NCBI RefSeq assembly: GCF_001425205.1
Contig: NZ_LMDW01000016.1
Coordinates: 558,001 to 622,000, forward strand
Source: Variovorax sp. Root411
GTDB lineage: Bacteria; Pseudomonadota; Gammaproteobacteria; Burkholderiales; Burkholderiaceae_C
Length of the DNA: 64,000 nucleotides
Direction: 5' to 3'
Below are positions 8,663-17,649 of this stretch, in pieces. The stretch's first letter is position 1. Each line of letters starts with the position of its first letter. The notes below the pieces were generated by a model. The model had not been told where the DNA came from. It was given only the letters and a program-made list of their open reading frames with translations, and searched no databases. Position numbers and translations under genes: made by a program.

Positions 8663-11055
8663 CAGCGGCGCGCCGCCTTCGACGGCGGCACGTTCCGCGC
8701 GAACGCCGCCGACAGCAGCAGCGCCAGCAGCGCGCCCGGCGCGACCACGCGACCAATGGACGACAACGCCGGAATGTCCGAAATCGCGATCAGCCCGAAC
8801 GACACCACAGTCGTCAGGTTGGCCAGCATCAGCGAGGCCAGCGTGTCTTCGTCGGCCCGCCCGGTCGTGCGCAACTGGTCGAAGAACAGCGCGTAGTTCG
8901 ACCCCACCGCCACGATCAGCAGCAGCCCCACCAGGTGCAGGATGCCGAGCGCCGCCTGCAGCACGGCCATGCCGCCGAGAGTGAGCACCACCGCGAACAG
9001 CAGCGGCTGGCACACGGCCAGCAGCCGGCGCCATGAACGCAGGTAGATGCCGAGCAGCAGCACCACCGCCAACGCGCCGAGCAGCACCTGCACGAAAGCC
9101 TCGTGCAGGTAGCGCTGGTACAGGCCCGCGAGTTCGCGGCCGACGTCGACCACCTGCACTTCGGGCAGGCCGGCCAAGGCTGTTTCGAGGCGGCCCTGGT
9201 CGAACTTGGCGCCGGGGTGCAGCACGACCAGCGTGCCCCAGCCGCCACCCGGGCGCTGGTACATGAGCGTGTTCAGGACCGAGCCGAGCGGTCCGTCGGC
9301 CAGTTCGGCACGCTGTACCGGCGGCAACTTGCGCGCCGCTTCGATGTCGGCCAGGAACGGCCCGAGCCGCGATGCCGGCAGCGGCATGCCCTTGGTCGCT
9401 TCGGCCAGATTGGCGCGCAGCGTTTCGGCATTCGGCAGGCTCGCGATGCGCGCCGTCTGCACCGCCACGCTCGGCAGCACGCGCGTCACGGTTTCGTAGC
9501 CGACGAGTTCGCCCTGCTCCACCAGCGCATCGAGCCGCGCCGCGGCCGCCTCGGTGTTGCGCAGCGCGGCCTGTTCATCGTCGCCGTAGGCAACCACCAG
9601 CACGCCGCCGTCGCTCGCGCCGATGTCGTTGCGCAGCATCTCGTCGAGCTGCTGGGCCGCCTTGGGCACCGGGCTCATCGCGCCCAGGTCGGCGCGCCAC
9701 AGGTGGCCGCCCTGCCACAGCACCAGCGCCAGCGCGGCCACGCCCAGCGCCGCCAGCGGCCAGCGCAGGCGCGGCAGGCCACGCACCAGCGCGCCGGCCA
9801 TTTGCGCCATGTACCTGCGCATGCCCATGCCGGTGGCGCCGTCGGGCGCCAGCACCGGCAGCACGTAGCGCGTGGCCAGCGCGGCCGCGACAAGGCCGGC
9901 GATGGAGAACACGCCCAGTTGCGCGAGCCCCGGAAAGCCCGAGAACACCAGCGCCGCAAAGCCGCACACCGAAGTCAGCAGGCCGAGCCGCACGGTCGGC
10001 CAGTTCAGGTCGCGCCAGCGCTGCCAGCCGGTGCCTGCCACGGCTGCGCCCCGCGCCTGAATGAGGTAGTAGATGGCGTAGTCGACCGTCTCGCCGATCA
10101 GCGTGCTGCCAAAGCCCAGAGTGAGGCCGTGCACCGAACCGAACACGAGGCTCACGCTCGCCGTGCCGATCACCACCCCCGTGGCCACGGGCAGGAAGGC
10201 GATGACCAACGCACGCGGCGACGCGAACGCCAGCAACAGCAACCCGCCCATGACGATGCCGCCGACTATCGCGAGATGGATCGCTTCGGTCTTGATCTTG
10301 TCGCGGCTCATCACCGAGAACACCGGCGGCCCACTGAGCAGCAGCTTCGGCGCCGCTGCGCCCATGTCGCGCGTGGCGGCCTCGTAGGCGGCGTGCACGC
10401 GTGCGATGGCCACGGCCTGCGCGTCGAGGTCGCTGCCGGCGGCGCGCGTGGTGGCGATCATCAGCGCGCGCGGCGCCGCGCGCGACATCCAAACGCCCTC
10501 TTCGCTGCGCGGCGCGCTGGCGGGCACCAGCTCCATCGCAATGCGCTGTGTCTCGCCGGTCGGGTCGCGGTCGAGAAACGGCTTGATCACGTTGCCGGCC
10601 GGCGTGCCGAGCATCGACAGGGTTTCGTTGATGGCGTCGCGCAGACCCTCGGCGGTGAACTGCCCGGGCACAACACCTGGCGACAGCTGGTAGCGGTGCT
10701 GCAGCACCCAGGCGCCCGCCTCGCTCCAGTCGCCGACGTCGCCGTTCTGAACCAGATCGAACAGCTTGCTCTCGCGCATGTCTTTGGCGACCGCACGCGA
10801 CACGGCGGCACGCTGCTCGGTGCTGCCGCCCTCGATGCCCAGCATCAGCGTGCGCGAGGCGACGCCGCTTTGCAGCTGCTCGATCAGCACGCGCTGGCGC
10901 ACGTCCGGGCTCTTGGGAAGGAAGGCCGAGAGATCCGCGCCGATCTGCGTGCGCGCAATGACGACGGCACCGCACAGCAGCACCAGCAGCCACGCCAGCA
11001 GCACGACCGCCCTGCGCCGCCAGCCCGGCGGACCGCCTGCCTGCTGTTGCGGCAT
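8662..11055 (-). CDS. MMPL/RND-family exporter
   Basis: Large inner-membrane protein of about 797 residues with the two-half RND/MMPL arrangement. One TM helix near the N-terminus (AVVLLAWLLVLLCG) is followed by a periplasmic loop (about 45-250), five TM helices with the GSTLIGETVDYAIYY segment, a second periplasmic loop, and a final helix bundle with the matching VGSNYALFFDQL. Such exporters move lipidic polyenes outward together with the LolA-like carrier. ATG 11055 overlaps the LolA-like stop (TGATG); a GTG one codon earlier is also in frame. Substrate inferred from context. Confidence 0.88.
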   Translation of the reverse strand: MPQQQAGGPPGWRRRAVVLLAWLLVLLCGAVVIARTQIGADLSAFLPKSPDVRQRVLIEQLQSGVASRTLMLGIEGGSTEQRAAVSRAVAKDMRESKLFDLVQNGDVGDWSEAGAWVLQHRYQLSPGVVPGQFTAEGLRDAINETLSMLGTPAGNVIKPFLDRDPTGETQRIAMELVPASAPRSEEGVWMSRAAPRALMIATTRAAGSDLDAQAVAIARVHAAYEAATRDMGAAAPKLLLSGPPVFSVMSRDKIKTEAIHLAIVGGIVMGGLLLLAFASPRALVIAFLPVATGVVIGTASVSLVFGSVHGLTLGFGSTLIGETVDYAIYYLIQARGAAVAGTGWQRWRDLNWPTVRLGLLTSVCGFAALVFSGFPGLAQLGVFSIAGLVAAALATRYVLPVLAPDGATGMGMRRYMAQMAGALVRGLPRLRWPLAALGVAALALVLWQGGHLWRADLGAMSPVPKAAQQLDEMLRNDIGASDGGVLVVAYGDDEQAALRNTEAAAARLDALVEQGELVGYETVTRVLPSVAVQTARIASLPNAETLRANLAEATKGMPLPASRLGPFLADIEAARKLPPVQRAELADGPLGSVLNTLMYQRPGGGWGTLVVLHPGAKFDQGRLETALAGLPEVQVVDVGRELAGLYQRYLHEAFVQVLLGALAVVLLLGIYLRSWRRLLAVCQPLLFAVVLTLGGMAVLQAALGILHLVGLLLIVAVGSNYALFFDQLRTTGRADEDTLASLMLANLTTVVSFGLIAISDIPALSSIGRVVAPGALLALLLSAAFARNVPPSKAARR

Positions 11056-11675
11056 CACGGCGTGGTGCGTCCGGGCGCGCTGGATGGAGCCGCGTTGGCT
11101 GGCACGGCGCCCGGTGTGATGTTCATGACTGAGCGGTCACCGCCGACGAACTCCATCTCGAGCCCCAGCACGTCGCTCGCGCGGCCGTTGATACGCATGC
11201 TGCGCACCTGCGCGGCCAATCGGCTGTCCATCGGCACGAGGTCGAGCGTCCACCTGGCAGCCGAGCCCGACACGGTGCTGCGGAAATAGCGCTGCAGCGT
11301 GGCGCCGTCACCGGTGAGCGTGCCGCGCATGGCTTCGACCAGGCCGAGCAGCTCGGGCATGCTGTCCAGCGCCAGCGTGCGGGTGCGGCCGCCGCGCGAA
11401 AGCGTCAGCGTGTTGCCCTCGACAGCCATGGTCTCGATGCGCGGAGACAGCGTGCGGCGCACCAGCTTGTCGGGTGCGTCGAAGCTCAGCGTGCCGCTGG
11501 CGTCGAGGGGACCTTCGAGGCCGCGCACGAAGCGTTGTTCGGTGAAGCGGGCCTCCCCGCTCTTCTGCTTGGCCAGCAGCGTCATCAGCTCGGGCAGGTC
11601 GAACGCCGCCCAGGCCGGCACGGCGCAGAAGGCCAGCGCGAGCACGCATGCCCTGCAAAGCCAGTCAAGCCGCAT
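11055..11675 (-). CDS. LolA-like outer-membrane lipoprotein carrier protein
   Basis: Periplasmic protein of 206 residues with a signal peptide (MRLDWLCRACVLALAFC, cleavage near AWA-AF) followed by a LolA-like half barrel: LMTLLAKQKSGEARFTEQR and the LVRRTLSPR strand. ATG 11675 lies 11 bp inside the end of the acyltransferase gene. LolA-related proteins in aryl polyene clusters are thought to carry the lipidic product across the periplasm to the outer membrane, paired with the MMPL exporter next in the operon. It is distinct from housekeeping LolA, which I expect elsewhere. Confidence 0.85.
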   Translation of the reverse strand: MRLDWLCRACVLALAFCAVPAWAAFDLPELMTLLAKQKSGEARFTEQRFVRGLEGPLDASGTLSFDAPDKLVRRTLSPRIETMAVEGNTLTLSRGGRTRTLALDSMPELLGLVEAMRGTLTGDGATLQRYFRSTVSGSAARWTLDLVPMDSRLAAQVRSMRINGRASDVLGLEMEFVGGDRSVMNITPGAVPANAAPSSAPGRTTP

Positions 11676-12687
11676 CTTCGAGCCAGAAATCATGAAAGTT
11701 GAACCAGTTGTAGGGATACGCGCGGCACAGCGCTTCCAGGCGTGCCACATAGGCTTCGACGGCCGCGCGGATGCGCATTTCGCGCTCCGCGGGGCTGGCG
11801 ACCGGCTCGCCGAAGTCGGCCAGCGGGTCGAACCGGACATCGTAGCGGGCGCCGCCGCCGTAGAGCCCGGCCATGAAGAACACCTTGCGGCGCAGCAGGG
11901 CCGCCAGCCGGAAGGGACCGTCGTTGAAAACCGCCGGCTGCCCGAGGAACGGCAGCACGATGTTGTTGCCGCGATGGTGCGCGGGCTGGTCTTCGCTGCC
12001 CGGCAGCGTGCGGTCGGCCAGCATGCCGCCCAGGCCGCCGCCGTCGAGCCAGTCGCGCAGTTCGAGCATCGAATGCGGCCGGCCCAGCGCGATGACGTGC
12101 GGCCGCAGCTCAGGCACCGCGATGGCGTTGAGGATGGCCGTGATGCGCTGCGCGTTGTCCGGGTACATCAGCATCGCGAGGCGCAGGTTGCGCTGGTGCG
12201 TCTGCTGCTTGCAGGCCCCCAGTGCCTCGAAGCTGCCGACGTGGGCGCCGAGCAGGAAGGCGCCTCGCCCTTGTGCGATCTCGGATTCGATCGACACGTT
12301 GCCCTCGATGCTGACCTTGAACAGGTCCATGCGCCCGCGCAGGAAGTACACGCGGTCGAGCACCGTCGACGCGAAGGCGTGCAGCAGGTGGAAGCCGTCG
12401 ATCCAGCCCGCCTGCGGGCCGATGGCCCTGAACAGATAGCGCTTGATGTGCCGCCGCTGTGCCGGTGCGAACAGCAGGAAGTACAGCGCGATCGGCGGCA
12501 GCAGGAGCCGCGTGAGGTGGCGTCCGCACACCAGAGCCATCACGACGATGAGCCGGAGCGCAAGCATGTTGCTGCGCTCGGGTGCGTGCGCCCAGTCGCC
12601 GCTTTCGCCGCGCTGGCCCTTCGGTGCCGCCTGCCCGGCCCGGTCCGCCTCTTTCAAGGCGCGCGCTTCGACGTCGGCGTGTTTCAT
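11665..12687 (-). CDS. LpxL/HtrB-like lysophospholipid acyltransferase
   Basis: Acyltransferase of about 340 residues. A hydrophobic helix near residues 45-75 (LRLIVVMALV, LLLPPIALYFLLF) anchors it to the inner membrane. The catalytic box reads GAHVGSFEAL, an HX4E version of the HX4D motif of LpxL-type enzymes, and a WFNFHDFW segment closes the protein. The aryl polyene homologue (ApeD-like) is thought to help attach the polyene to a lipid. ATG 12687 overlaps the AMP-ligase stop (TGATG); GTG 12690 is an alternative start. Confidence 0.85.
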   Translation of the reverse strand: MKHADVEARALKEADRAGQAAPKGQRGESGDWAHAPERSNMLALRLIVVMALVCGRHLTRLLLPPIALYFLLFAPAQRRHIKRYLFRAIGPQAGWIDGFHLLHAFASTVLDRVYFLRGRMDLFKVSIEGNVSIESEIAQGRGAFLLGAHVGSFEALGACKQQTHQRNLRLAMLMYPDNAQRITAILNAIAVPELRPHVIALGRPHSMLELRDWLDGGGLGGMLADRTLPGSEDQPAHHRGNNIVLPFLGQPAVFNDGPFRLAALLRRKVFFMAGLYGGGARYDVRFDPLADFGEPVASPAEREMRIRAAVEAYVARLEALCRAYPYNWFNFHDFWLEDAA

Positions 12688-14396
12688 CACGCGGACTCTT
12701 GCACGGCCGTCCAGCGGCCGGTGACGGCCACCACGCCGTCGCAGCGAACGTCGAAGCGTACGCCACGGCCGGGTCCGGCTTCCGGATGCAGTTCGATCGA
12801 CAGCGCGGCGCCCGGGCGCACCGGTGACAGGAACTTTGCCGCGGCAAGCGTGGGATGTGCGCCCAGCCGCGACACCAGGGCCGGCACGCGCCGGATCGAC
12901 TCCATGACCTCGGCCAGCACCAGTGCGCCAGGCAGCAGGGGCTGGCCGGGAAAATGGCCCGCGAATACGGGGTGATCCGCCGGCACCACGTGCGCCATCT
13001 GCACTGGTGTGTCGTCTTCGGCGAGCTGCGCCAGCGCGAATTCGCGCAGCGCACGCACCGTGAGCTTGCCCGTGCCTTCGCGTGGGAACGCCTTGACCTG
13101 CACCACCCTGCGAGGCACGAACACGGGTTCGAGCCGCTGCCGCAGGGCCGCGATGATGTCGCCCGCCGAGAGCTCGGGCGCGACCACGAAGGCCACCGGC
13201 CGCACGACCCCGTCGGCCACCTCGTCGGGCAGCCAGAAGGCACCGTCGTTCACGCCGGGAATGCTGTTGAGATGAAAATTCAGGTGCGCCAGCGAACTGC
13301 GCCGGCCTGCCACGTGGATCAGGTCGTTGGCGCGGCCGAACAGGCGGAAGCGGCGTTCGTCCAGCAGTTCGAGCACGTCAGCCATCGGCGTGGGCTCGGG
13401 CATGAAGTCGCCGCTGAAGATGAAGCGCTCGGGGCCGCCGTCGGCCGAGCGCTCGGCACGCACGCGGATCTCGCCGAAGGTCTCCCAGATCTCGCTGTCG
13501 ACGGTGCGGCGCGTGGCGACCTGGCCCGACTCGGTGCTGCCATAAATTTCGAGCAGCACGCCGCCCATGGCCTGCTCGGCCTGCTGCGCGAGTTGCGGCG
13601 ACAGCGGCGCGGTGGCCGACAGGATCAGGTCGACCGGCGGCAGCTCGATGCCCGAGAGCAGCAGCGTCTTGAGATGGAACGGCGTGGTCACCAGCGCGCG
13701 GGGCGCCGGCACCGAGGCGAGCGTCTTCGCCACGTCCGCCGGGAAGAACGGCCGGCCGCTTTCGAACGCGGCGCCACCCAGCATGGCAAGCAGCACCGAC
13801 GATTCGAGCCCGTAGCTGTGCTGCACCGGCACGGTCGCGACCAGCGTGAGGCCTTCAAGCGAGGGACGCTCCAGCACCCGGCACAGCCGCTTCACGGCCA
13901 CCGCCACGTCGCCCACCAGCGTGCGCCAGGTCTTGGCGTGCGGCTGGGGCACGCCGGTCGAGCCCGAGGTGAGCAGGCTGGCTGCGTGCATGGCCGCGTC
14001 GATCGCGGGCACCGCGCCATCGGCATCGCCGCCAGGACTCGCGCGATTTTCGATCAGCACGCGCTGCATGCCCGGGGCCTGCAGCTTCGGGTCATCGGTG
14101 AGCGCAAAAAGATGCGGGCCGCCGGATTCGAGCAGGCGCGCGAGCGTGTCGGGCCGCGCGTCGGGCGGCAGCAGGCTGGCATGGCCGCGCATCAGCGCCG
14201 CGCCCAGGCCCACGGCGAAGGCGTAACGGTCGACGCAGAGATTGACGGCCGGCCCCTCGCCCGGAAGTCCGGGTGCGAAGCGGGCCACGTCGGCCAGGAA
14301 CTGCCGCGTGCTCACGGGCGCGCCGGCGCGCCAGGCCAGGGGGGCGTCGGGGTCTCGGTCCGCGAGCAGTGGCAGGAAGCGGAGGTCTGTCGTCAC
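12687..14396 (-). CDS. Acyl-CoA synthetase (AMP-ligase) fused to a FabZ/ApeI-like dehydratase
   Basis: Two-domain protein of 569 residues from GTG 14396, 16 bp after the preceding gene. The N-terminal part (about 1-450) is an ANL adenylating enzyme with the phosphate loop LLTSGSTG near residue 140, IYGSTESG, and a C-terminal GTGKL bearing the catalytic Lys. The C-terminal part (about 455-569) is a hotdog dehydratase with VFAGHFPGQPLLPG (HFPG near residue 480). In aryl polyene systems these are ApeH-like starter activation and ApeI-like dehydration; here they are one polypeptide. The starter substrate is inferred. Confidence 0.87.
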   Translation of the reverse strand: MTTDLRFLPLLADRDPDAPLAWRAGAPVSTRQFLADVARFAPGLPGEGPAVNLCVDRYAFAVGLGAALMRGHASLLPPDARPDTLARLLESGGPHLFALTDDPKLQAPGMQRVLIENRASPGGDADGAVPAIDAAMHAASLLTSGSTGVPQPHAKTWRTLVGDVAVAVKRLCRVLERPSLEGLTLVATVPVQHSYGLESSVLLAMLGGAAFESGRPFFPADVAKTLASVPAPRALVTTPFHLKTLLLSGIELPPVDLILSATAPLSPQLAQQAEQAMGGVLLEIYGSTESGQVATRRTVDSEIWETFGEIRVRAERSADGGPERFIFSGDFMPEPTPMADVLELLDERRFRLFGRANDLIHVAGRRSSLAHLNFHLNSIPGVNDGAFWLPDEVADGVVRPVAFVVAPELSAGDIIAALRQRLEPVFVPRRVVQVKAFPREGTGKLTVRALREFALAQLAEDDTPVQMAHVVPADHPVFAGHFPGQPLLPGALVLAEVMESIRRVPALVSRLGAHPTLAAAKFLSPVRPGAALSIELHPEAGPGRGVRFDVRCDGVVAVTGRWTAVQESA

Positions 14397-14412
14397 GCGG
14401 GCGGCGCCTGTG

Positions 14413-15057
14413 TCATTGGCCGCCGGGGCTGGTGTCCACCGACGACGTGCCATAAAACGCGCGCACCGCATCCACGAGGCGCGTGCGTTCGAATTCGGGA
14501 TGCAGCCGGTAGCGTAGCAAGTGTTCGCCGACGAACAGCAGCGTCACCATCACCGGCGACAGCACATTGGCGAACAGCGACCACTCGGAAAACGGCCGCG
14601 TCAGGTAGATGAGGATCGACGCCAGCACGGTCAGCGCGAAATAGCCGGTCCAGATGCGCGTGAGCTGCGTGGTGTAGGCCAGCATGTGGCCCTTGAGCGG
14701 ATGCACGCGCTGCGCGAACTGGGTGATCAGCGGCAGGCCGCGGCCGCGCAGCGTCGAGCCGAACCAGCCGCACAGCGCGGCGTTGATGGCCACGTGCTGC
14801 AGCACGTACAGCCGGTTGGGATCGCCCGCCTCACCGAGGAAGACGAGCGAGAAGCCGCCAACGCCCAGCACGGCCACGGCGGCAAGGCCCCAGCGGCCGA
14901 ACCAACTGGCGGCCAGGCCCATGGCGGCGAGCCAGAGCGGGCCGAGCAGCACCACCACCGCCCACGGCTCCGTGGGGTGGAACAGCGTCATCCAGTGAGA
15001 GAGGCCGGCATATGCAACCCCCACCACCAGCAGGAGTGCTATTCGCCATCGCGACAT
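14413..15057 (-). CDS. COG4648-type integral membrane protein of the aryl polyene-type operon
   Basis: Membrane protein of 214 residues from ATG 15057, five bases after the ACP stop. It has several predicted helices: IALLLVVGVAYAGL, AVVVLLGPLWLAAMGLAAS, GLAAVAVLGVGGFSLVFL and ALTVLASILIYL. The family (COG4648) is found almost only in aryl polyene and related lipid clusters; its biochemical role is not established. The segment VHPLKGHMLAYTTQLTRIWT is the conserved-looking region. Called from context and topology. Confidence 0.78.
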   Translation of the reverse strand: MSRWRIALLLVVGVAYAGLSHWMTLFHPTEPWAVVVLLGPLWLAAMGLAASWFGRWGLAAVAVLGVGGFSLVFLGEAGDPNRLYVLQHVAINAALCGWFGSTLRGRGLPLITQFAQRVHPLKGHMLAYTTQLTRIWTGYFALTVLASILIYLTRPFSEWSLFANVLSPVMVTLLFVGEHLLRYRLHPEFERTRLVDAVRAFYGTSSVDTSPGGQ

Positions 15058-15061
15058 GGGA

Positions 15062-15373
15062 TCAGGAAGCCACGCGATGCTCGGCGACGTGGGTCGCGAG
15101 CGTGCGCAGCGACTGGAAAATCTGCTGGTTGCGTTCGTCGTCCGAACGCAGCTGGAACCCATAGCGGCGCGAGACTTCGAGCGCGACTTCGAGGATGTCG
15201 ATGGAGTCGAGTCCCAGGCCTTCGCCATAGAGCGGTTCGGTGGGCACGATGTCCTCGGGGGCCACTTCGAGGTTCAGCGCGTTCACGAGCAGCACTGCCA
15301 GCTCTTTTTCGATCGGCGACTGTTCGGAGGCATCGCCAGTGGCGGGAATGGGGGGCTGAGCAGTCGATGACAA
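15062..15373 (-). CDS. Acyl carrier protein, first gene of the aryl polyene-type operon
   Basis: ACP of 103 residues with the phosphopantetheine site GLDSIDILE (Ser near residue 57). The 25-residue N-terminal extension is unusual for a free ACP (about 80). The start is TTG at 15373, preceded by AGGAGG (revcomp of 15380-15385) and a run of eight T whose last two bases belong to the start codon. No ATG or GTG lies nearby in frame. Role: carries the growing polyene during type II PKS elongation. Only one ACP is seen, while canonical aryl polyene clusters have two. Confidence 0.85.
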   Translation of the reverse strand: MSSTAQPPIPATGDASEQSPIEKELAVLLVNALNLEVAPEDIVPTEPLYGEGLGLDSIDILEVALEVSRRYGFQLRSDDERNQQIFQSLRTLATHVAEHRVAS

Positions 15374-15379
15374 AAAAAA

Positions 15380-15425
15380 CCTCCTGAAACTTTTTCCTGA
15401 ACTACCGTGCGGGTCGTGGATTATA
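15380..15425 (-). promoter_or_regulatory. Likely promoter and ribosome-binding site of the ACP-led operon
   Basis: On the minus strand a perfect -10 hexamer TATAAT (15425-15420) lies about 45 bp before the TTG start; a -35 is not clear. The strong AGGAGG (15385-15380) follows. The 100 bp between the ACP start and the divergent HerA-like gene holds no ORF. The assignment rests on sequence only. Confidence 0.5.
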
Positions 15426-15473
15426 GGAGGGCCGCTTGATTAGACTGCCTCCTTCGATACGACGGAGCGCCCC

Positions 15474-16988
15474 ATGGCCGACCCCCTTCTGATTGCACGG
15501 CATGACGCCATCGAGTGCCATCTTCTTCCCAGCCTGGCCAACCGCCACGGCCTGATCACCGGCGCCACCGGCACCGGCAAGACAGTCACCCTGCAGACCA
15601 TCGCACAGCAGCTCTCCAGCATTGGCGTGCCGGTGTTCATGGCCGACGTCAAGGGCGACCTGACCGGCATCAGCCAGAAGGGTGCCATCGGCGGCAAGCT
15701 GGCGGCCACGCTGAAAGAACGCGGCATCGACCTGCCCGAGCCCTCCGCCTGCCCCGTCACGCTGTGGGACGTGTTCGGCGAACAGGGCCATCCGGTGCGC
15801 GCCACCGTCTCCGACATGGGCCCGCTGCTGCTGACCCGCATGCTCGACCTGAACGACACCCAGGCCGGCGTGCTGAACCTGGTGTTCAAGATCGCCGACG
15901 ACAACGGCCTGCTGCTGCTCGACCTGAAAGACCTGCGCGCCATGCTGCAGTACGTGGGCGAGAACGCGAGCCAGTTCACCACCCAGTACGGCAACATCAG
16001 CGCCGCCAGCGTGGGCGCCATCCAGCGCGGCCTGCTGCAGATCGAGACCCAGGGCGGCGACCAGTTCTTCGGCGAGCCGATGCTCAACATCGCCGATTTC
16101 ATGCAGACCGTGGGCGGCAAGGGGGTCGTCAACGTCCTCGCAGCCGACAAGCTCATGAACTCGCCGCGCCTGTACGCCACCTTCCTGCTGTGGATGCTCT
16201 CGGAGCTGTTCGAGCAGCTGCCCGAAATCGGCGATCCCGAGCAGCCCAAGCTGGCCTTCTTCTTCGACGAGGCCCACCTGCTGTTCAACGAGGCCCCCAA
16301 GGCGCTGGTGGAACGCATCGAGCTGGTGGTGCGCCTGGTGCGTTCCAAGGGCGTGGGCGTGTATTTCGTCACGCAGAACCCGCTGGACATTCCCGACACG
16401 GTGCTGGCCCAGCTGGGCAACCGCGTGCAGCACGCGCTGCGCGCATTCACCCCGCGCGACCAGAAGGCCGTGAAGGCGGCCGCCAGCACCATGCGGCAGA
16501 AGCCGGGCCTCGACATCGAGACCGCCATCACCGAACTCGCGGTCGGCGAGGCGCTCGTGAGCTTCCTCGACGAAAAGGGCCGCCCGAGCGTGACTGAACG
16601 CGTGTTCGTGCTTCCGCCGGGCAGCCAGCTCGGCCCGATTACGCCCGACCAGCGCAAGGCACTGGTCGCCGGCTCGCTGGTGGCCGGCGTCTACGAGAAG
16701 ACGGTGGACCGCGAATCGGCCTACGAAAAGCTCAAGGGCCGCGCCGAGAGCGCACCCGACGCGCCCGCGGTTGGCGCGGGTGGCAAGTCCGCGGCCGAAT
16801 CGTCCGGCTCCGGCATGGGCGGCATGCTCAACGACATGCTCTTCGGTACCACCTGCCCGCGCGGCGCGAAGCACGACGGGCTGGTGCAGACCATGGCCAA
16901 GTCGGCGGTGCGCACGATGGGCACCTCGGTGGGCAAGGAGATCCTGCGCGGGGTGCTGGGCGGGATCTTCGGCAGCAAGAAGCGCTGA
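15474..16988 (+). CDS. DUF853/HerA-like P-loop ATPase (YjgR family)
   Basis: ATPase of 504 residues with Walker A GATGTGKT (30-37), Walker B LAFFFDEAHLLF near residue 262, and a later VYFVTQNPLDIP sensor-like segment with the Arg-rich RAFTPRDQKAVK. The family (DUF853, E. coli YjgR) is related to HerA/FtsK translocases; its cellular role is not well established. A flexible Ala/Gly/Ser region near residues 425-445 separates a short C-terminal tail containing CPRGAKHDG. It is transcribed divergently from the ACP operon. Length is normal for the family. Confidence 0.9.
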   Translation: MADPLLIARHDAIECHLLPSLANRHGLITGATGTGKTVTLQTIAQQLSSIGVPVFMADVKGDLTGISQKGAIGGKLAATLKERGIDLPEPSACPVTLWDVFGEQGHPVRATVSDMGPLLLTRMLDLNDTQAGVLNLVFKIADDNGLLLLDLKDLRAMLQYVGENASQFTTQYGNISAASVGAIQRGLLQIETQGGDQFFGEPMLNIADFMQTVGGKGVVNVLAADKLMNSPRLYATFLLWMLSELFEQLPEIGDPEQPKLAFFFDEAHLLFNEAPKALVERIELVVRLVRSKGVGVYFVTQNPLDIPDTVLAQLGNRVQHALRAFTPRDQKAVKAAASTMRQKPGLDIETAITELAVGEALVSFLDEKGRPSVTERVFVLPPGSQLGPITPDQRKALVAGSLVAGVYEKTVDRESAYEKLKGRAESAPDAPAVGAGGKSAAESSGSGMGGMLNDMLFGTTCPRGAKHDGLVQTMAKSAVRTMGTSVGKEILRGVLGGIFGSKKR

Positions 16989-17007
16989 CGAGGAAAAACC
17001 GGGCCGC

Positions 17008-17649
17008 CTACCAGCGCAGCAGGCGCGGCCCCAGCGCGGCGCCGGCCAGCACCGGCACCGCGATCCCGCTCACGTACCAGACTGCGAGAAACGGCGCGGT
17101 GAGTTCCATGCAGTGCAGCGCATAGATCGCGGCACCAACGCCTCCGGCCAGCGCCCCGGCCGCGGCCCCCGCCAGCGCCGGCCGCGTGGGCGCCATTCCC
17201 TTGAGCGCCACCAGCGTGGCCGCGAACATCGGCAGCGCCATCAGCCCGATGCTCAGCGCGCAGATGCGCCATGACTGCCCCATCAGCGAGGGCATGCGCT
17301 CTTCCATCGGCACGGTGAACCAGGCGGCCACCGCCAGCGCCCACACCCCGAGCACCGGCAGCACCGCGCCGACCCAAGCGCGCCGCGGCGCCACACCCGG
17401 CCGTGCAAGCCGCTCCACGGCGACGAAGCCGGCCGCCGCGATGCACAGCGGGAACATCACCTTGACCCAGAACATCGGCCAGAACATGGCCTGCACGATG
17501 TCGTGCCGCATGCCGTAGCCAGCGAACAGGATCGCGAACGAGAGCGGCAGGCCCAGCAACACCGCCAGCCCGATGCGCCGGCTGGCGCGGCGGCGCGGCG
17601 CGGCCACCTCGCCATTCGCCAGCATCGCGACGAGATCGTCGGTCTTCAT
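17008..17649 (-). CDS. NrsF/DUF1109 membrane anti-sigma factor
   Basis: Inner-membrane protein of 213 residues with an N-terminal cytosolic segment (MKTDDLVAMLANGEVAAP) and about six TM helices (for example IGLAVLLGLPLSFAILF, VLPVLGVWALAVAAWF, PALAGAAAGALAGGVGAAI). This is the DUF1109/NrsF pattern: such proteins bind and hold inactive a cognate ECF sigma factor. Its ATG at 17649 overlaps the sigma stop (ATGA), so the two are co-translated. The upstream extension to 17676 lies in the sigma gene and is not used. Confidence 0.85.
   Translation of the reverse strand: MKTDDLVAMLANGEVAAPRRRASRRIGLAVLLGLPLSFAILFAGYGMRHDIVQAMFWPMFWVKVMFPLCIAAAGFVAVERLARPGVAPRRAWVGAVLPVLGVWALAVAAWFTVPMEERMPSLMGQSWRICALSIGLMALPMFAATLVALKGMAPTRPALAGAAAGALAGGVGAAIYALHCMELTAPFLAVWYVSGIAVPVLAGAALGPRLLRW

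Noticed and set aside
9103..11289. 728-codon plus-strand frame
   Set aside because: Runs opposite the MMPL exporter gene and is rich in Arg, His and Gln with no domain; a shadow frame.
12855..14612. 585-codon plus-strand frame
   Set aside because: Antisense to the AMP-ligase/dehydratase gene, whose motifs are clear on the other strand.
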